A stretch of 64,000 nt of DNA from positions 682,001 through 746,000 of the forward strand of contig DAOSEM010000001.1 of NCBI GenBank assembly GCA_035363115.1, read 5' to 3'. The position numbers were made by a program, and so were the translations under genes. Positions 24,447 to 32,387 of the stretch are shown here, in pieces. Position 1 is the first letter of the stretch. Every line of letters begins with the position of its first letter. The DNA comes from Syntrophales bacterium. Its GTDB lineage: Bacteria > Desulfobacterota > Syntrophia > Syntrophales > PHBD01. A model generated the notes under the pieces. The model ran no database searches. It worked only from the letters and a program-made list of their open reading frames with translations, and was not told the origin of the DNA.

Positions 24447-24827
24447 ATGTCCAACAGAGCGACGGATTTGTTGACGGGACTGCTGATCGGTGGTCTGATT
24501 GGCGCCGCACTGGGGATTCTCTATGCCCCGAAGAGCGGCAGGGAAACAAGGGAGGATATCGGCCGGAAATCGGAAGAATGGATGGCCAAGGCGAAGGAAG
24601 AGTATGAGGCTGCCGTTGAGCGGAGTAAGAAGATTTATGACGCCACGGTGAACCGCCTGAAATCCATCGAGGAAGCCGCCAAGGAAAAGGCCGGCGAGAT
24701 GGAGGAGAAGGCCTCGGAACTGGCGGCGCAGGGAAAGGCGAGCCTCCAGGAGAATACCGGACGGCTGAAAAGGGCCATCGATGCCGGTGTTGATGCGTTC
24801 AAGGAGGAAAAAGGAAAAACCGCCTGA
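24447..24827 (+). CDS. YtxH-domain membrane protein
   Basis: A 126-residue protein with the YtxH plan: one glycine-rich transmembrane helix (LLTGLLIGGLIGAALGILYA) directly followed by PKSGRETREDIGRK, then a long, highly charged amphipathic helix (residues about 45-126, Glu/Lys/Ala-rich). Members are membrane-anchored stress or cell-envelope proteins without known catalysis. The ATG at 24447 follows GGAAGGAGGG; the longer frame is not protein-like. It precedes a DUF948-like gene by 30 bases, a pair often seen together. Confidence 0.88.
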   Translation: MSNRATDLLTGLLIGGLIGAALGILYAPKSGRETREDIGRKSEEWMAKAKEEYEAAVERSKKIYDATVNRLKSIEEAAKEKAGEMEEKASELAAQGKASLQENTGRLKRAIDAGVDAFKEEKGKTA

Positions 24828-24857
24828 TTGGATCGAGCATCCGGAGCTTCGTAAACC

Positions 24858-25268
24858 ATGCTTGAAGTCAGCCTGGTCATCATTTGCGGTGCTTTTCTCC
24901 TGCTGGTCCTCTTCACGCTTCCCTTCCTGCTGCAACTCTGGAAAGCGGTGAAAAGAGCAACCGAGACCCTGGAAATCCTGAACCGGAGACTGCCGGGGAT
25001 CCTGCAGAACCTCGAAGAGACGTCTGCGAGCATCAACCGCTCTACTCTGGCGGTCAGTGCGCAAGTGGAAGCGGTCTCCCTCTATATCCAGAGGTTTCAG
25101 GGAATCCTGGGTGTGTTGTCCGAAGTGGAATCGATTCTTCGCGGCCGTTTGAAGCACCCGCTTGTTCGGTCGCTGTCGACAATGGCAGGGGTAGCCAGAG
25201 GGCTTCGGGTTTTCTGGAAAGTGTTTCGCGATCCGGACAAAGGCCGATCCACCCGCGAATCCACGTAG
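24858..25268 (+). CDS. DUF948-like membrane protein
   Basis: A 136-residue protein with an N-terminal transmembrane helix (VSLVIICGAFLLLVLFTLPF) and a following helical stretch with regularly spaced hydrophobics (LEILNRRLPGILQNLEETSA, then VSAQVEAVSLYIQRFQGILG), typical of DUF948 proteins that sit beside ytxH. The C-terminus is basic (RGLRVFWKVFRDPDKGRS). No catalytic motif is visible. Function unknown; probably an envelope protein co-expressed with the YtxH protein. Confidence 0.75.
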   Translation: MLEVSLVIICGAFLLLVLFTLPFLLQLWKAVKRATETLEILNRRLPGILQNLEETSASINRSTLAVSAQVEAVSLYIQRFQGILGVLSEVESILRGRLKHPLVRSLSTMAGVARGLRVFWKVFRDPDKGRSTREST

Positions 25269-25319
25269 TCTGGGGCGAGACGCAAACAAGGCATCCGGCT
25301 TACCGTTCTCGTTTCTATC

Positions 25320-25781
25320 ATGGCTAAAGTAACCTATGCTCCGGGAGCGGGTCGAACCAGGACCCGCGCTGCAAAAAGCGGTGTTCCTGCAGGCCGTTCC
25401 CCGGAGGATATCGTCCGGGAATTGAAAAGGGAAGCCGGGGCGAGGGATGAAGGCTACCGTGAGCGATCCCTGGCCATCCATGGACTGACCTGTGCCAAGT
25501 GTGGCCGCTCCTTCGATCCGGCAAACCGTCACTTGTTGACGGTTCATCACCGGGATGGAAATCACCACAACAATCCACCCGATGGGAGCAACTGGGAAAA
25601 CCTCTGCATCTATTGCCATGAGGACACTCACAGCCGCGGGCTTCTCGGTGACTACCTGGAGGGAAATTCCGGCGGAACCGACGTGGACCTGGTTTACAGG
25701 GATGAAGGACAATCGCCTTCCGGGTCCTTCGGGGTCCTCGGAGATCGTCTGAAGCAGGCCCTCCAGAAAACGAAAAAGTGA
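25320..25781 (+). CDS. YajD-like HNH nuclease family protein
   Basis: A 153-residue protein with an HNH fold close to YajD. The zinc pair CAKC (C58, C61), the catalytic TVHHRDGNHHNNPPDG (H76/H77) and the last part NWENLCIYCHEDTH form the beta-beta-alpha metal site. The N-terminal 50 residues are basic and probably bind nucleic acid, and a flexible acidic tail follows. The family is widespread in chromosomes outside restriction loci; its role is not settled. No strong ribosome binding site is visible before the ATG at 25320, so the start is a little uncertain. Confidence 0.85.
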   Translation: MAKVTYAPGAGRTRTRAAKSGVPAGRSPEDIVRELKREAGARDEGYRERSLAIHGLTCAKCGRSFDPANRHLLTVHHRDGNHHNNPPDGSNWENLCIYCHEDTHSRGLLGDYLEGNSGGTDVDLVYRDEGQSPSGSFGVLGDRLKQALQKTKK

Positions 25782-25982
25782 ATAGGCGAAACTCGCTTTC
25801 CCTTCGCAACCGGTCAACATTCCTGAATAATCATTGATCATATTTCCTTGCTTCGAGAACCGTCTTGTAGTATGTGCATCAACGTTCGGATTGCCGCAAA
25901 GCGTCCGGGCTTCCGCGTTTCTCCAAGGTGGGCGAGTTGTCCGGTACGAGCGAATAAAATCAAGAAAGGGAGGTAGGCTTCA

Positions 25983-26975
25983 GTGGACGTAATTGCACAA
26001 GGAAGCGGAAAGATCTTCACGGATCCGGATGCGGACAAGGCGCGGGCGTTTTTCCGCACCAAAAACCGCAAGCTGGAAAGCAAGGTTATGACCGTGAAGG
26101 ACGCGGTCGAGAAATTTACGAAGGACGGCGATTATCTTGTTCTCGGCGGTTTTGGAGCGAACAGGATCCCCGCAGCGGTGGCGCATGAACTCCTTCGGCA
26201 GGGACGGAAAAACATGGGGTTTGCCGGGCACACATCCACCCATGATTTCCAGATTCTGTGTGCCGGTGAGGTGTTCAACAAGCTGGACGTGGCCTACATC
26301 GTAGGCCTCGAAGCCCGCGGTCTCTCTCCCAACGCCAGGAAGTACATGGAGAGCGGCAAGGTGGATGTGAGCGAGTGGACGAACTATTCCCTTTCCGTCC
26401 GGTTCAAGGCGGCCGCGGCGGGTGTCTCCTTCTATCCGGCCCGCAACGTCATGGGAACGGACACCTTCAAGTTCAGCGGCGGGAAAGTTATCGCCTGTCC
26501 CTATACGGGAACGAAATACATTGCCCAGCCGGCTATTTATCCCGATGTGGCGGCCATTCATGTTCATGAGGCCGACATCTACGGGAACTGCCGCGTCCGC
26601 GGCATCACCGTGTCGGACTTCGACGTGGCCAGGGCGGCCAAGCGGCTCATCATCACCTGCGAGCGCCTGATCCCGAACGATGAAATCCGCCGGGATCCGA
26701 GTTACACGGTGATTCCCTACTGGTGTGTCGACGCGGTCTGCGAGGTTCCGTTCGGCAGCTACCCCGGGAACATGTACGGCGAATACTTCTCCGACGAAGA
26801 GCATCTGCGGGAGTGGATGAAGGTCGAACAGGATCCGGAGGAATTCAAGAAGTTCCTCGACAAGAACATCTACAGTTGCAAGGATCACTTCGACTACATC
26901 GACCGGAACGGTGGTATCCGGAAGATGCAGATGCTGCGCCAGAAAGAATTCATGTTCATCGGCGCAAGGGCTTAG
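25983..26975 (+). CDS. Class I CoA-transferase, alpha subunit (glutaconate CoA-transferase-like)
   Basis: A 330-residue subunit of a two-subunit class I CoA-transferase that moves CoA between acyl-CoA and a free acid. The N-part has KVMTVKDAVEKFTKDGDYLV and LGGFGANRIPAAVAHELLRQ, the GctA/AtoD-type start. The centre holds RNVMGTDTFKFSGGKVIACP and the end IYGNCRVRGITVSDFDVARA. Length matches GctA (about 320) rather than the shorter AtoD. The start is GTG at 25983 after AAGGGAGGT. The beta subunit follows after 21 bases. A glutaconate- or oxo-acid-type substrate is likely, which would fit the carboxyltransferase cluster 6 kb upstream. Confidence 0.88.
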   Translation: MDVIAQGSGKIFTDPDADKARAFFRTKNRKLESKVMTVKDAVEKFTKDGDYLVLGGFGANRIPAAVAHELLRQGRKNMGFAGHTSTHDFQILCAGEVFNKLDVAYIVGLEARGLSPNARKYMESGKVDVSEWTNYSLSVRFKAAAAGVSFYPARNVMGTDTFKFSGGKVIACPYTGTKYIAQPAIYPDVAAIHVHEADIYGNCRVRGITVSDFDVARAAKRLIITCERLIPNDEIRRDPSYTVIPYWCVDAVCEVPFGSYPGNMYGEYFSDEEHLREWMKVEQDPEEFKKFLDKNIYSCKDHFDYIDRNGGIRKMQMLRQKEFMFIGARA

Positions 26976-26996
26976 GGAAAGGAGGAGACAGAGCAA

Positions 26997-27767
26997 ATGG
27001 CTGACTATAATACCATGGAATTGATGATCTGCACCGCCGCCCGGGAGCTGGAAGACGGTGCTTCGGTCGGCGTCGGTACGGGTGCCCCCTGTGCGGCGGC
27101 GATGCTGTCCCAGAAGACGGGATCCCCCAACCTGACCATTCTGTTCGAGGCGGGCGGAGCGGCTCCCCTGATTCCCGAGATGCCCATCTCCGTGGGCGAT
27201 TCCCGGACTACCTGGAAGGCCCTCATGGCGAGCGGCATGTGCGAGATCATGGAAGCGGCCTGCCGTGGAATGCTGGACTACACATTCCTGGGCGGCGCCC
27301 AGATCGACATGTACGGCAACCTCAACTCCACCCGCATCGGGCCGGACCACCAGAAGCCGAAGGTCCGCTTTCCCGGGAGCGGCGGCGCCAACGATTTCGC
27401 CTCCTTCTGCTGGCGGATGATGGTCATGACCCCGCAGGATCCCAAGCGGTTTGCCGAGAAGTGCTCCTTCATCACCACCCCCGGGTGGCTGGAAGGCGGC
27501 GATTCCCGAGCGAAGTCGGGTCTCCCCCTGGGAGCCGGTCCCTACAAGATCATTACGAACATGGCGGTCATGGATTTCGAGCCTGAGTCCAAACGGATGC
27601 GCATCATTGCAGTCAATCCCGGCTATTCCGAGAAGGACGTGCAGGACAACTGCGGGTTTGAGCTTCTGAAGGCTGCCAAGATCGTCGACAATCCGCCCCC
27701 GACGGCGGAAGAGCTCCACATCCTCCGGGATGTCATCGATCCCTACCGTTATGTCATCGGCAGGTAA
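26997..27767 (+). CDS. Class I CoA-transferase, beta subunit (glutaconate CoA-transferase-like)
   Basis: A 256-residue partner of the preceding subunit. It carries the catalytic glutamate region of beta subunits (NLTILFEAGGAAPLIPEM, Glu in the FEAG stretch, near residue 51) that forms the glutamyl-CoA intermediate. Other family pieces are GAQIDMYGNLNSTRIG, FPGSGGANDFASFCWR and the final NPGYSEKDVQDNCGFELL. AAAGGAGG lies ten bases before the ATG. Length and spacing match GctB. A terminator follows at 27804-27839. Confidence 0.88.
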   Translation: MADYNTMELMICTAARELEDGASVGVGTGAPCAAAMLSQKTGSPNLTILFEAGGAAPLIPEMPISVGDSRTTWKALMASGMCEIMEAACRGMLDYTFLGGAQIDMYGNLNSTRIGPDHQKPKVRFPGSGGANDFASFCWRMMVMTPQDPKRFAEKCSFITTPGWLEGGDSRAKSGLPLGAGPYKIITNMAVMDFEPESKRMRIIAVNPGYSEKDVQDNCGFELLKAAKIVDNPPPTAEELHILRDVIDPYRYVIGR

Positions 27768-27803
27768 GGGATAAAGGATTTCCTCAGGCAGGAAGAGAAC
27801 AGG

Positions 27804-27839
27804 AAAAGGCCGTGGCGGTGCAGACCGTCACGGCCTTTT
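27804..27839 (+). terminator. Rho-independent terminator after the CoA-transferase genes
   Basis: AAAAGGCCGTG (27804-27814) pairs with CACGGCCTTTT (27829-27839). The inner bases GCGGT and ACCGT extend the stem. A second perfect stem without T-run, GGACGGAAC/GTTCCGTCC, is at 27854-27878. Confidence 0.85.
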
Positions 27840-27944
27840 GTCCGATGGAATCGGGACGGAACGATCCTTGTTCCGTCCGGAGCGGAACGGATCTGGGCGG
27901 GTCCTAGGCACGGGCCGTTTCCCATCCGTCAGGGAAGGCGCCCC

Positions 27945-28145
27945 TTATCGTATGAGAATCCGGCTGCCCTCGGCCCGGGTGACGGTTTTATCCCCTACGG
28001 ACGTGCCGCAGACGGCGCAGGTATAATCGTATTTTTCGCCTTCCGTCAGGACCAGGAGGAGCCTCTTCCTGACAGGTACGGCCCTGCGGCAGACGGGGCA
28101 GAAAAGCCGCGTCGCGTCAAAATCCCGAAACTGCTCACCGGCCAT
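27945..28145 (-). CDS. Small two-CxxC zinc-ribbon protein
   Basis: A 66-residue protein with two CxxC knuckles (FCPVCRRAVP at about residue 16 and YTCAVCGTSVG at about 43), which should bind one zinc. The segment between them is basic and hydrophobic (VRKRLLLVLTEGEKYDY). It starts 24 bases after the nadE stop with GGAGG upstream, so it ends the queD-folE2-nadE operon. Role unknown; possibly RNA or protein binding. Confidence 0.65.
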   Translation of the reverse strand: MAGEQFRDFDATRLFCPVCRRAVPVRKRLLLVLTEGEKYDYTCAVCGTSVGDKTVTRAEGSRILIR

Positions 28146-28169
28146 GGATTCCGCGTGTCCTCCGGATGT

Positions 28170-30230
28170 TCATTCTTCGTCCGGTATGCACCGGACATTT
28201 TCCAGCCAGGCCGAGGCCTCGCTGTCACTTGGGGCGCGGTAATCCCCCCGGGGGGACAGGGATCCGCCGGATCCGACCTTGGGGCTGTTGGGGATGCAGG
28301 ATCGCTTGAACTGGCTGGTCTTGAAGAAGCGCTCCAGGTAGATGGTCAGCCATTTCCTGATCTCCCCGATGGAATAGCTCCGCCGCTTCTCCGGCGGCAC
28401 ATCGGGCCAGAGTCCCCGGTCTGTATCCCGCCACGTACAGTAGGCCATGAAGGCCACCTTCGACGGCAGGTAACCGTAACGGGTTGTGTAGAAGTTATTG
28501 AAGTCCTGCAGTTCGTAGGGGCCTACAAAATCCTCGGTCTTCTGTGCGGGGCCTCCGTTTTCTTCGCCCGGTACAAGCTCCGGGCTGATTTCCGTGTTCA
28601 GGATGTCCAGCAGAATGCCGCTTGTCTCCACGGCGAACTGTCCGGATTGGGCCACCCAGCGGATCAGGTACTGGATCAGCGTCTTGGGCACGCTTGCATT
28701 CACGTTGTAGTGGGACATGTGATCGCCCACGCCGTAGGTGCACCAGCCGAGGGCCAGTTCGCTCAGATCCCCCGTCCCCACGACAATGGCCGCCCGCATG
28801 TTGGCCAGGCGGAAGAGATGGGAGGTCCGTTCCCCTGCCTGGATGTTCTCGAAGGTCACGTCGTAGACTTTTTCCCCCTCTGTATAGGGGTGACCGATGT
28901 CCCGCAGCATCTGAAGGCAGCTGGGGCGGATGTCGATCTCGTTGGCCTCGACTCCGAGCGATTCCATCAGTTTGAGGGCGTTCCGGTGCGTCCTGCCGGT
29001 GGTGGCGAAGCCGGGCATCGTGTACGCCTTGATGTTCGTGCGCGGCAGGTCCAGCAGGTCCATCGTCCTGGCGGCCACGATGAGGGCATGGGTGGAATCG
29101 AGCCCGCCGGAAATCCCGATGACGACGTTCCGGATGCCCGAGGCCTTGAGTCGCTTCGCCAGTCCCTGGACCTGAATGTTGTATGCCTCGTAGCATCTCT
29201 GGTCCCGCTTGCCCGGGTCCGCGGGAATATATGGATAGCGGGCGTAGTCTCGTTCCAGGAGGATCCTCCCGTCCGGTGCCTCCAGGCGGAAAGGGATGGT
29301 GCGAAACTGTTCGATTCGATCCCGGTTGGCCCTGGCGTTCTGGCCGAACGTCGTCATGCGCATCCGGTCCTGGACCAGGCGGTCCATGTCCAGGTCCGCG
29401 AAGATGATCTGGGGATTCCTCGCAAACCGCTCCGATTCCGCGAGCAGGTTCCCGTTCTCGTGAATCATGGCATGACCGTCCCAGGCCAGATCGGTTGTCG
29501 ACTCCCCCGGGCCCGCCGCGGCATAGAGATAGGCGGCGATGCAGCGGGCGGACTGGTTGGCGGCGAGGCTCTGGCGGTACTCGGCCTTGCCGATGGTGAT
29601 GTTCGAGGCGGAGAGATTGCAGATGATTGTTGCGCCGGCCATGGCCGCATAGCTGGAGGGAGGAACGGGAACCCAGACGTCCTCACAGAGTTCCATGAAG
29701 AGTTGAACGTTCGGTGCGTTCACGGCCCGGAACAGGAGATCGGCCCCGAAGGGAATCCCCTCCTGCCCGCAAAGATCCACGTTCCGTGAAAAGGCGGTTT
29801 CCGCGGGGGCGAACTGCCGTGCTTCGTAAAACTCCCGGTAGTTCGGAAGATAGGATTTGACGGCGACGCCCAGGATACGGCCTCGCTGGATCACGATCCC
29901 GCAGTTGAACAGGCGGCAGTCCACCCGGAGGGGCATGCCGACGACGAGAACAGGGTTGAGGGTCGCCGTCTCGTCCAGCACTCTCTGAAGTCCGGCTAGG
30001 GCGCTCTCGAGGAGGGCATCCTGGTGAAAGAGGTCCTCATTGGAGTATGCCGTCAGGCCCAACTCGGGAAACAGGGCCAGGACGGCCTGTCCCTCATGGG
30101 CCCGGCGGGCCATTTCGATGGTTTTCTCCGCATTGAAGGACGGATCGGCGACCCGGACTTCCGGGATGCAGACCGCCGCGCGGAGAAAACCGTGCCGGTA
30201 CAGATTGAAGAATGGATTGGGCGTTTCCAT
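28170..30230 (-). CDS. nadE: Glutamine-dependent NAD+ synthetase
   Basis: A 686-residue two-domain enzyme making NAD+ from nicotinic acid adenine dinucleotide with glutamine as nitrogen source. The N-terminal nitrilase-fold glutaminase shows its triad: Glu in LFPELGLTAYSN (E56), Lys in GVAVKSYLPNYREFYEARQF, and Cys in FMELCEDVWVP. The C-terminal synthetase has the PP-loop GISGGLDSTHALIVAART and a later STCYG-like region DLSELALGWCTYGVGDHMSH. Length matches the long (about 680) mycobacterial-type form. The ATG at 30230 is followed by a normal N-terminus. Third gene of a minus-strand operon, 37 bases after folE2. Confidence 0.95.
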   Translation of the reverse strand: METPNPFFNLYRHGFLRAAVCIPEVRVADPSFNAEKTIEMARRAHEGQAVLALFPELGLTAYSNEDLFHQDALLESALAGLQRVLDETATLNPVLVVGMPLRVDCRLFNCGIVIQRGRILGVAVKSYLPNYREFYEARQFAPAETAFSRNVDLCGQEGIPFGADLLFRAVNAPNVQLFMELCEDVWVPVPPSSYAAMAGATIICNLSASNITIGKAEYRQSLAANQSARCIAAYLYAAAGPGESTTDLAWDGHAMIHENGNLLAESERFARNPQIIFADLDMDRLVQDRMRMTTFGQNARANRDRIEQFRTIPFRLEAPDGRILLERDYARYPYIPADPGKRDQRCYEAYNIQVQGLAKRLKASGIRNVVIGISGGLDSTHALIVAARTMDLLDLPRTNIKAYTMPGFATTGRTHRNALKLMESLGVEANEIDIRPSCLQMLRDIGHPYTEGEKVYDVTFENIQAGERTSHLFRLANMRAAIVVGTGDLSELALGWCTYGVGDHMSHYNVNASVPKTLIQYLIRWVAQSGQFAVETSGILLDILNTEISPELVPGEENGGPAQKTEDFVGPYELQDFNNFYTTRYGYLPSKVAFMAYCTWRDTDRGLWPDVPPEKRRSYSIGEIRKWLTIYLERFFKTSQFKRSCIPNSPKVGSGGSLSPRGDYRAPSDSEASAWLENVRCIPDEE

Positions 30231-30267
30231 GGGGCTCCCTTCCGGTCAGCGCCCGGATGTCCTGTCT

Positions 30268-31038
30268 TCAGGAGTCCTTCTCCAGGTATGCATAGGCGCT
30301 GTGGTTGTGAATGCTCTCGAAATTTTCCGCTTCCACGCTGTACCAGGGGAAGTTTTCGTTTCTGTTGAGCTGTGTGGCCACGTTGCGGACCACATCCTCC
30401 ACGAACATGGGATTTTCGTAGGCCTTCTCGGTCACGAATTTCTCGTCGGGCCGTTTCAGGAGGGAGTACACCTCGCCGCTTCCTGATTCCTCCACGAGCC
30501 GGATCAGATCTTCGATCCAGAAGAATTTCCGAAACCGCACCTTGACCGTTACCATGCTCCTCTGGTTGTGGGCGCCCCTATTGCTGATCTCCTTCGAACA
30601 CGGACAGACGGTGTTCACGGGCACCACGACGGAGACCAGGAAATCCGAGCGGCCGCCGCTGTTCTGCCCGCAAAACGTGCAGTTGTATTCCATCAGGCTC
30701 TTCGCCCCGGTCACGGGAGCCTCTTTCTCGATGAAGTAGGGAAAGGAAATCTCCATGTGGGCCGATTCCGCCCGCAGTTTCTCCCGCACCTTCTCCAGGA
30801 TGACGTGCAGCGTCCGGATGTTGACCTGCCCGCGAAACTCGTTGAGGATTTCCACGAAGCGGCTCATGTGGGTCCCCTTGAAGTGGTGCGGAAGGTTGAC
30901 GTACATGCTGATGGTGGCGTTCACGGGCTGGGTGCCCTGGGCTTTGTCGAGGACGATGACGGGATACTTGATGCCCTTGACCCCCACCTTCCGGATGTCG
31001 ATCTTCCGGTGATCATGCTGGCTTTGTACGTCAATCAT
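30268..31038 (-). CDS. folE2: GTP cyclohydrolase FolE2 (type IB)
   Basis: A 256-residue enzyme converting GTP to 7,8-dihydroneopterin triphosphate, the entry step to queuosine and folate. The family marks are QPVNATISMYVNLPHHFKGT, HMSRFVEIL, SAHMEISFPYFIEKEAPVTG, and the metal-binding Cys region PVNTVCPCSKEISNRGAHNQ. FolE2 is less strictly dependent on zinc than FolE and is often used under metal limitation. It overlaps the upstream queD by four bases. The pairing with queD points to preQ0/queuosine; the folate path could share its product. Confidence 0.95.
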   Translation of the reverse strand: MIDVQSQHDHRKIDIRKVGVKGIKYPVIVLDKAQGTQPVNATISMYVNLPHHFKGTHMSRFVEILNEFRGQVNIRTLHVILEKVREKLRAESAHMEISFPYFIEKEAPVTGAKSLMEYNCTFCGQNSGGRSDFLVSVVVPVNTVCPCSKEISNRGAHNQRSMVTVKVRFRKFFWIEDLIRLVEESGSGEVYSLLKRPDEKFVTEKAYENPMFVEDVVRNVATQLNRNENFPWYSVEAENFESIHNHSAYAYLEKDS

Positions 31039-31424
31039 GAGTGCCGCCGGTCTGTCCCTCTCTCATAGACGGCCCGGGCGTCTTCCGACTCCCAGACGGC
31101 CACCCGTGAAACCCGGACCCGATCCGAATCGATCTTGTCCGCGAGGCGGGCATGAATCCATCTTGCCAGGTTCTCCGACGAGGGGTTGATCCCCGCAAAA
31201 AAATCCATTTCGTTGAGATGCCTGTGGTCCAGCGTCTCCAGCGTCTCGTCCGTCCATTGTTTGAGCAGCCGGAAGTCGATGAGCAGGCCTTCACCGTCCA
31301 GCGATTCTCCTGCCACGGTAACGTCCACACGGAAGTTGTGTCCGTGAAGGGATTCACACTTGCCCCCGATATCCCGCAGCGTGTGAGCGGCGGAGAACGA
31401 ACGGGTGATGGTCACTTCGTACAT
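31035..31424 (-). CDS. queD: 6-carboxytetrahydropterin synthase QueD / PTPS family
   Basis: A 129-residue pterin synthase. It starts MYEVTITRSFSAAHTLRDIG with the first zinc His, then GGKCESLHGHNFRVDVTVAG, holding the catalytic Cys and the His-x-His zinc pair. TLDHRHLNEMDFF and INPSSENLARWIHARL complete the active site. The Cys marks it as QueD/PTPS rather than PTPS-III, whose Glu replaces Cys. The ATG at 31424 follows GGAAGGA; the ORF is open for 129 codons upstream through the pilA promoter region, which is not coding. With folE2 it supplies the first two queuosine steps; queC, queE and queF are not in the window. Confidence 0.93.
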   Translation of the reverse strand: MYEVTITRSFSAAHTLRDIGGKCESLHGHNFRVDVTVAGESLDGEGLLIDFRLLKQWTDETLETLDHRHLNEMDFFAGINPSSENLARWIHARLADKIDSDRVRVSRVAVWESEDARAVYERGTDRRHS

Positions 31425-31939
31425 GATCGGTCCTTCCCGGAACGGCATCCCTCCGTGATCCCGGGGCGCGGCCCTTCGTGAACGCGTGGTTCCGGAGGGA
31501 TGTTCGGGATCATTACCGTAGATGGAATTTTCTTGTAAAGGAAAAGTTTGGTGATATCTGCAACATCGGTGCATGAACCGGCATGCTTCCGGACCGTTGC
31601 CCATGCCTCCGGAGGGGAGATGGTTTCCCCGCATGGAGGAAGATCCGGTGAATTTCCCCGGTGACCCGGAAAAAAGGCGGGTAATTTCCCCCGATCCGCG
31701 AATGCTCCCTTGGACGGGGAAGAGGCTGTCGGGGAGAGAACAGTGCATTTCTTGAGCATTGCGCCGATATGTGGATGGCACATTCTCTTGGTATGCCGAT
31801 TGCATAGCCATATGCGGTCTTCAAAATGAACAATACAGAGACAGCAGCAATGAAAAGGAGGTGGTAGGGGAGTCGATCCGCAGTCATTCCATTCGGCATC
31901 AAGCATGAAACAAACAAATTCAAGAAAAGGAGAAATGAT
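31425..31939. other. Divergent regulatory region between queD and pilA
   Basis: This 515-base region lies between the minus-strand queD operon and plus-strand pilA. It holds a sigma-54 promoter at 31789-31804. The roughly 250 bases upstream of it contain no gene I can support and are the expected place for enhancer (PilR/NtrC-type) sites, though none is identified. A strong ribosome-binding-like AAAAGGAGGTGG sits at 31854-31865 without a good ATG close behind it. Confidence 0.6.
31789..31804 (+). promoter_or_regulatory. Sigma-54 promoter of pilA
   Basis: TGGTATGCCGATTGCA matches the -24/-12 consensus TGGCACG-N4-TTGCA with GG and GC exactly ten bases apart; the differences are C to T at two positions. 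Transcription would begin near 31815-31817, leaving about 125 bases of leader. Pilin genes in Geobacter, Pseudomonas and Myxococcus are driven by sigma-54 with PilR. A nearby TGGCAC at 31776-31781 has the wrong spacing. Confidence 0.65.
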
Positions 31940-32308
31940 ATGCTGAAAGCGTTTCGCAAGAAGAATCAGAAAGGTTTCACCCTGATCGAGCTCATGATCG
32001 TCATCGCGATCATCGGCATCCTGGCAGCCATCGCCATCCCGCAGTTCACCGCCTACAGGACCAGGGGTTATGAGGCGTCGGCCAAAGCGGATGCGAAGAA
32101 TGCCTACACGGCCGCCCAGGCCCTGTTCTCCGACTCGCCGGCCGCCACCGCCGACATCACGGCCCTGCAGTCCTACGGCTTCAAGTCCACGAACCTCGTT
32201 ACCACCACGGTCGTTGCCGGGACCCAGTCCGGCCTGAGCCTCACGTCCGTTCATGCCAGCGGCGGCAGGACCTACTCGGTCGGCTCCGACGGCGCGATTT
32301 CACCGTGA
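31940..32308 (+). CDS. pilA: Type IV major pilin PilA
   Basis: A 122-residue type IVa prepilin. The 12-residue leader (MLKAFRKKNQKG) is cut by prepilin peptidase before F1, giving FTLIELMIVIAIIGILAAIA with E5, then a 110-residue mature pilin. The N-terminal half is close to Geobacter PilA: aromatic residues at F1, F24, Y27, Y32 and F51 are at the same positions. The C-terminal part (residues 52-110) is Ser/Thr/Gly/Ala-rich with no Cys pair. AAAAGGAG precedes the ATG. It has its own sigma-54 promoter and terminator, so it is expressed alone. Ser/Thr-rich sequence and the adjacent GT-C-like genes raise the possibility of O-glycosylation. Confidence 0.93.
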   Translation: MLKAFRKKNQKGFTLIELMIVIAIIGILAAIAIPQFTAYRTRGYEASAKADAKNAYTAAQALFSDSPAATADITALQSYGFKSTNLVTTTVVAGTQSGLSLTSVHASGGRTYSVGSDGAISP

Positions 32309-32328
32309 TGTAGCATCCATGTTTATGG

Positions 32329-32365
32329 AAAAGGGGTAGGGCATTCGTCTTACCCCTTTTTTTTT
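32329..32365 (+). terminator. Rho-independent terminator after pilA
   Basis: AAAAGGGGTA (32329-32338) pairs with TACCCCTTTT (32351-32360), followed by further T residues. It lies 20 bases after the pilA stop and separates pilA from the TPR membrane-protein genes. Confidence 0.85.
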
Positions 32366-32387
32366 CCTGCTCCCGGACGTCCCCGTC

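Noticed and set aside
31776..31791. TGGCAC at 31776 as the -24 element of pilA
   Set aside because: Its following TTGG is one base too far for sigma-54, whose spacing is strict; the overlapping match at 31789-31804 has correct spacing.
31905..31946. Thirteen-codon leader reading frame overlapping the start of pilA
   Set aside because: It begins ATG AAA CAA and stops inside pilA, so coupling could be imagined, but no ribosome binding site precedes it; the short frame is most likely chance.
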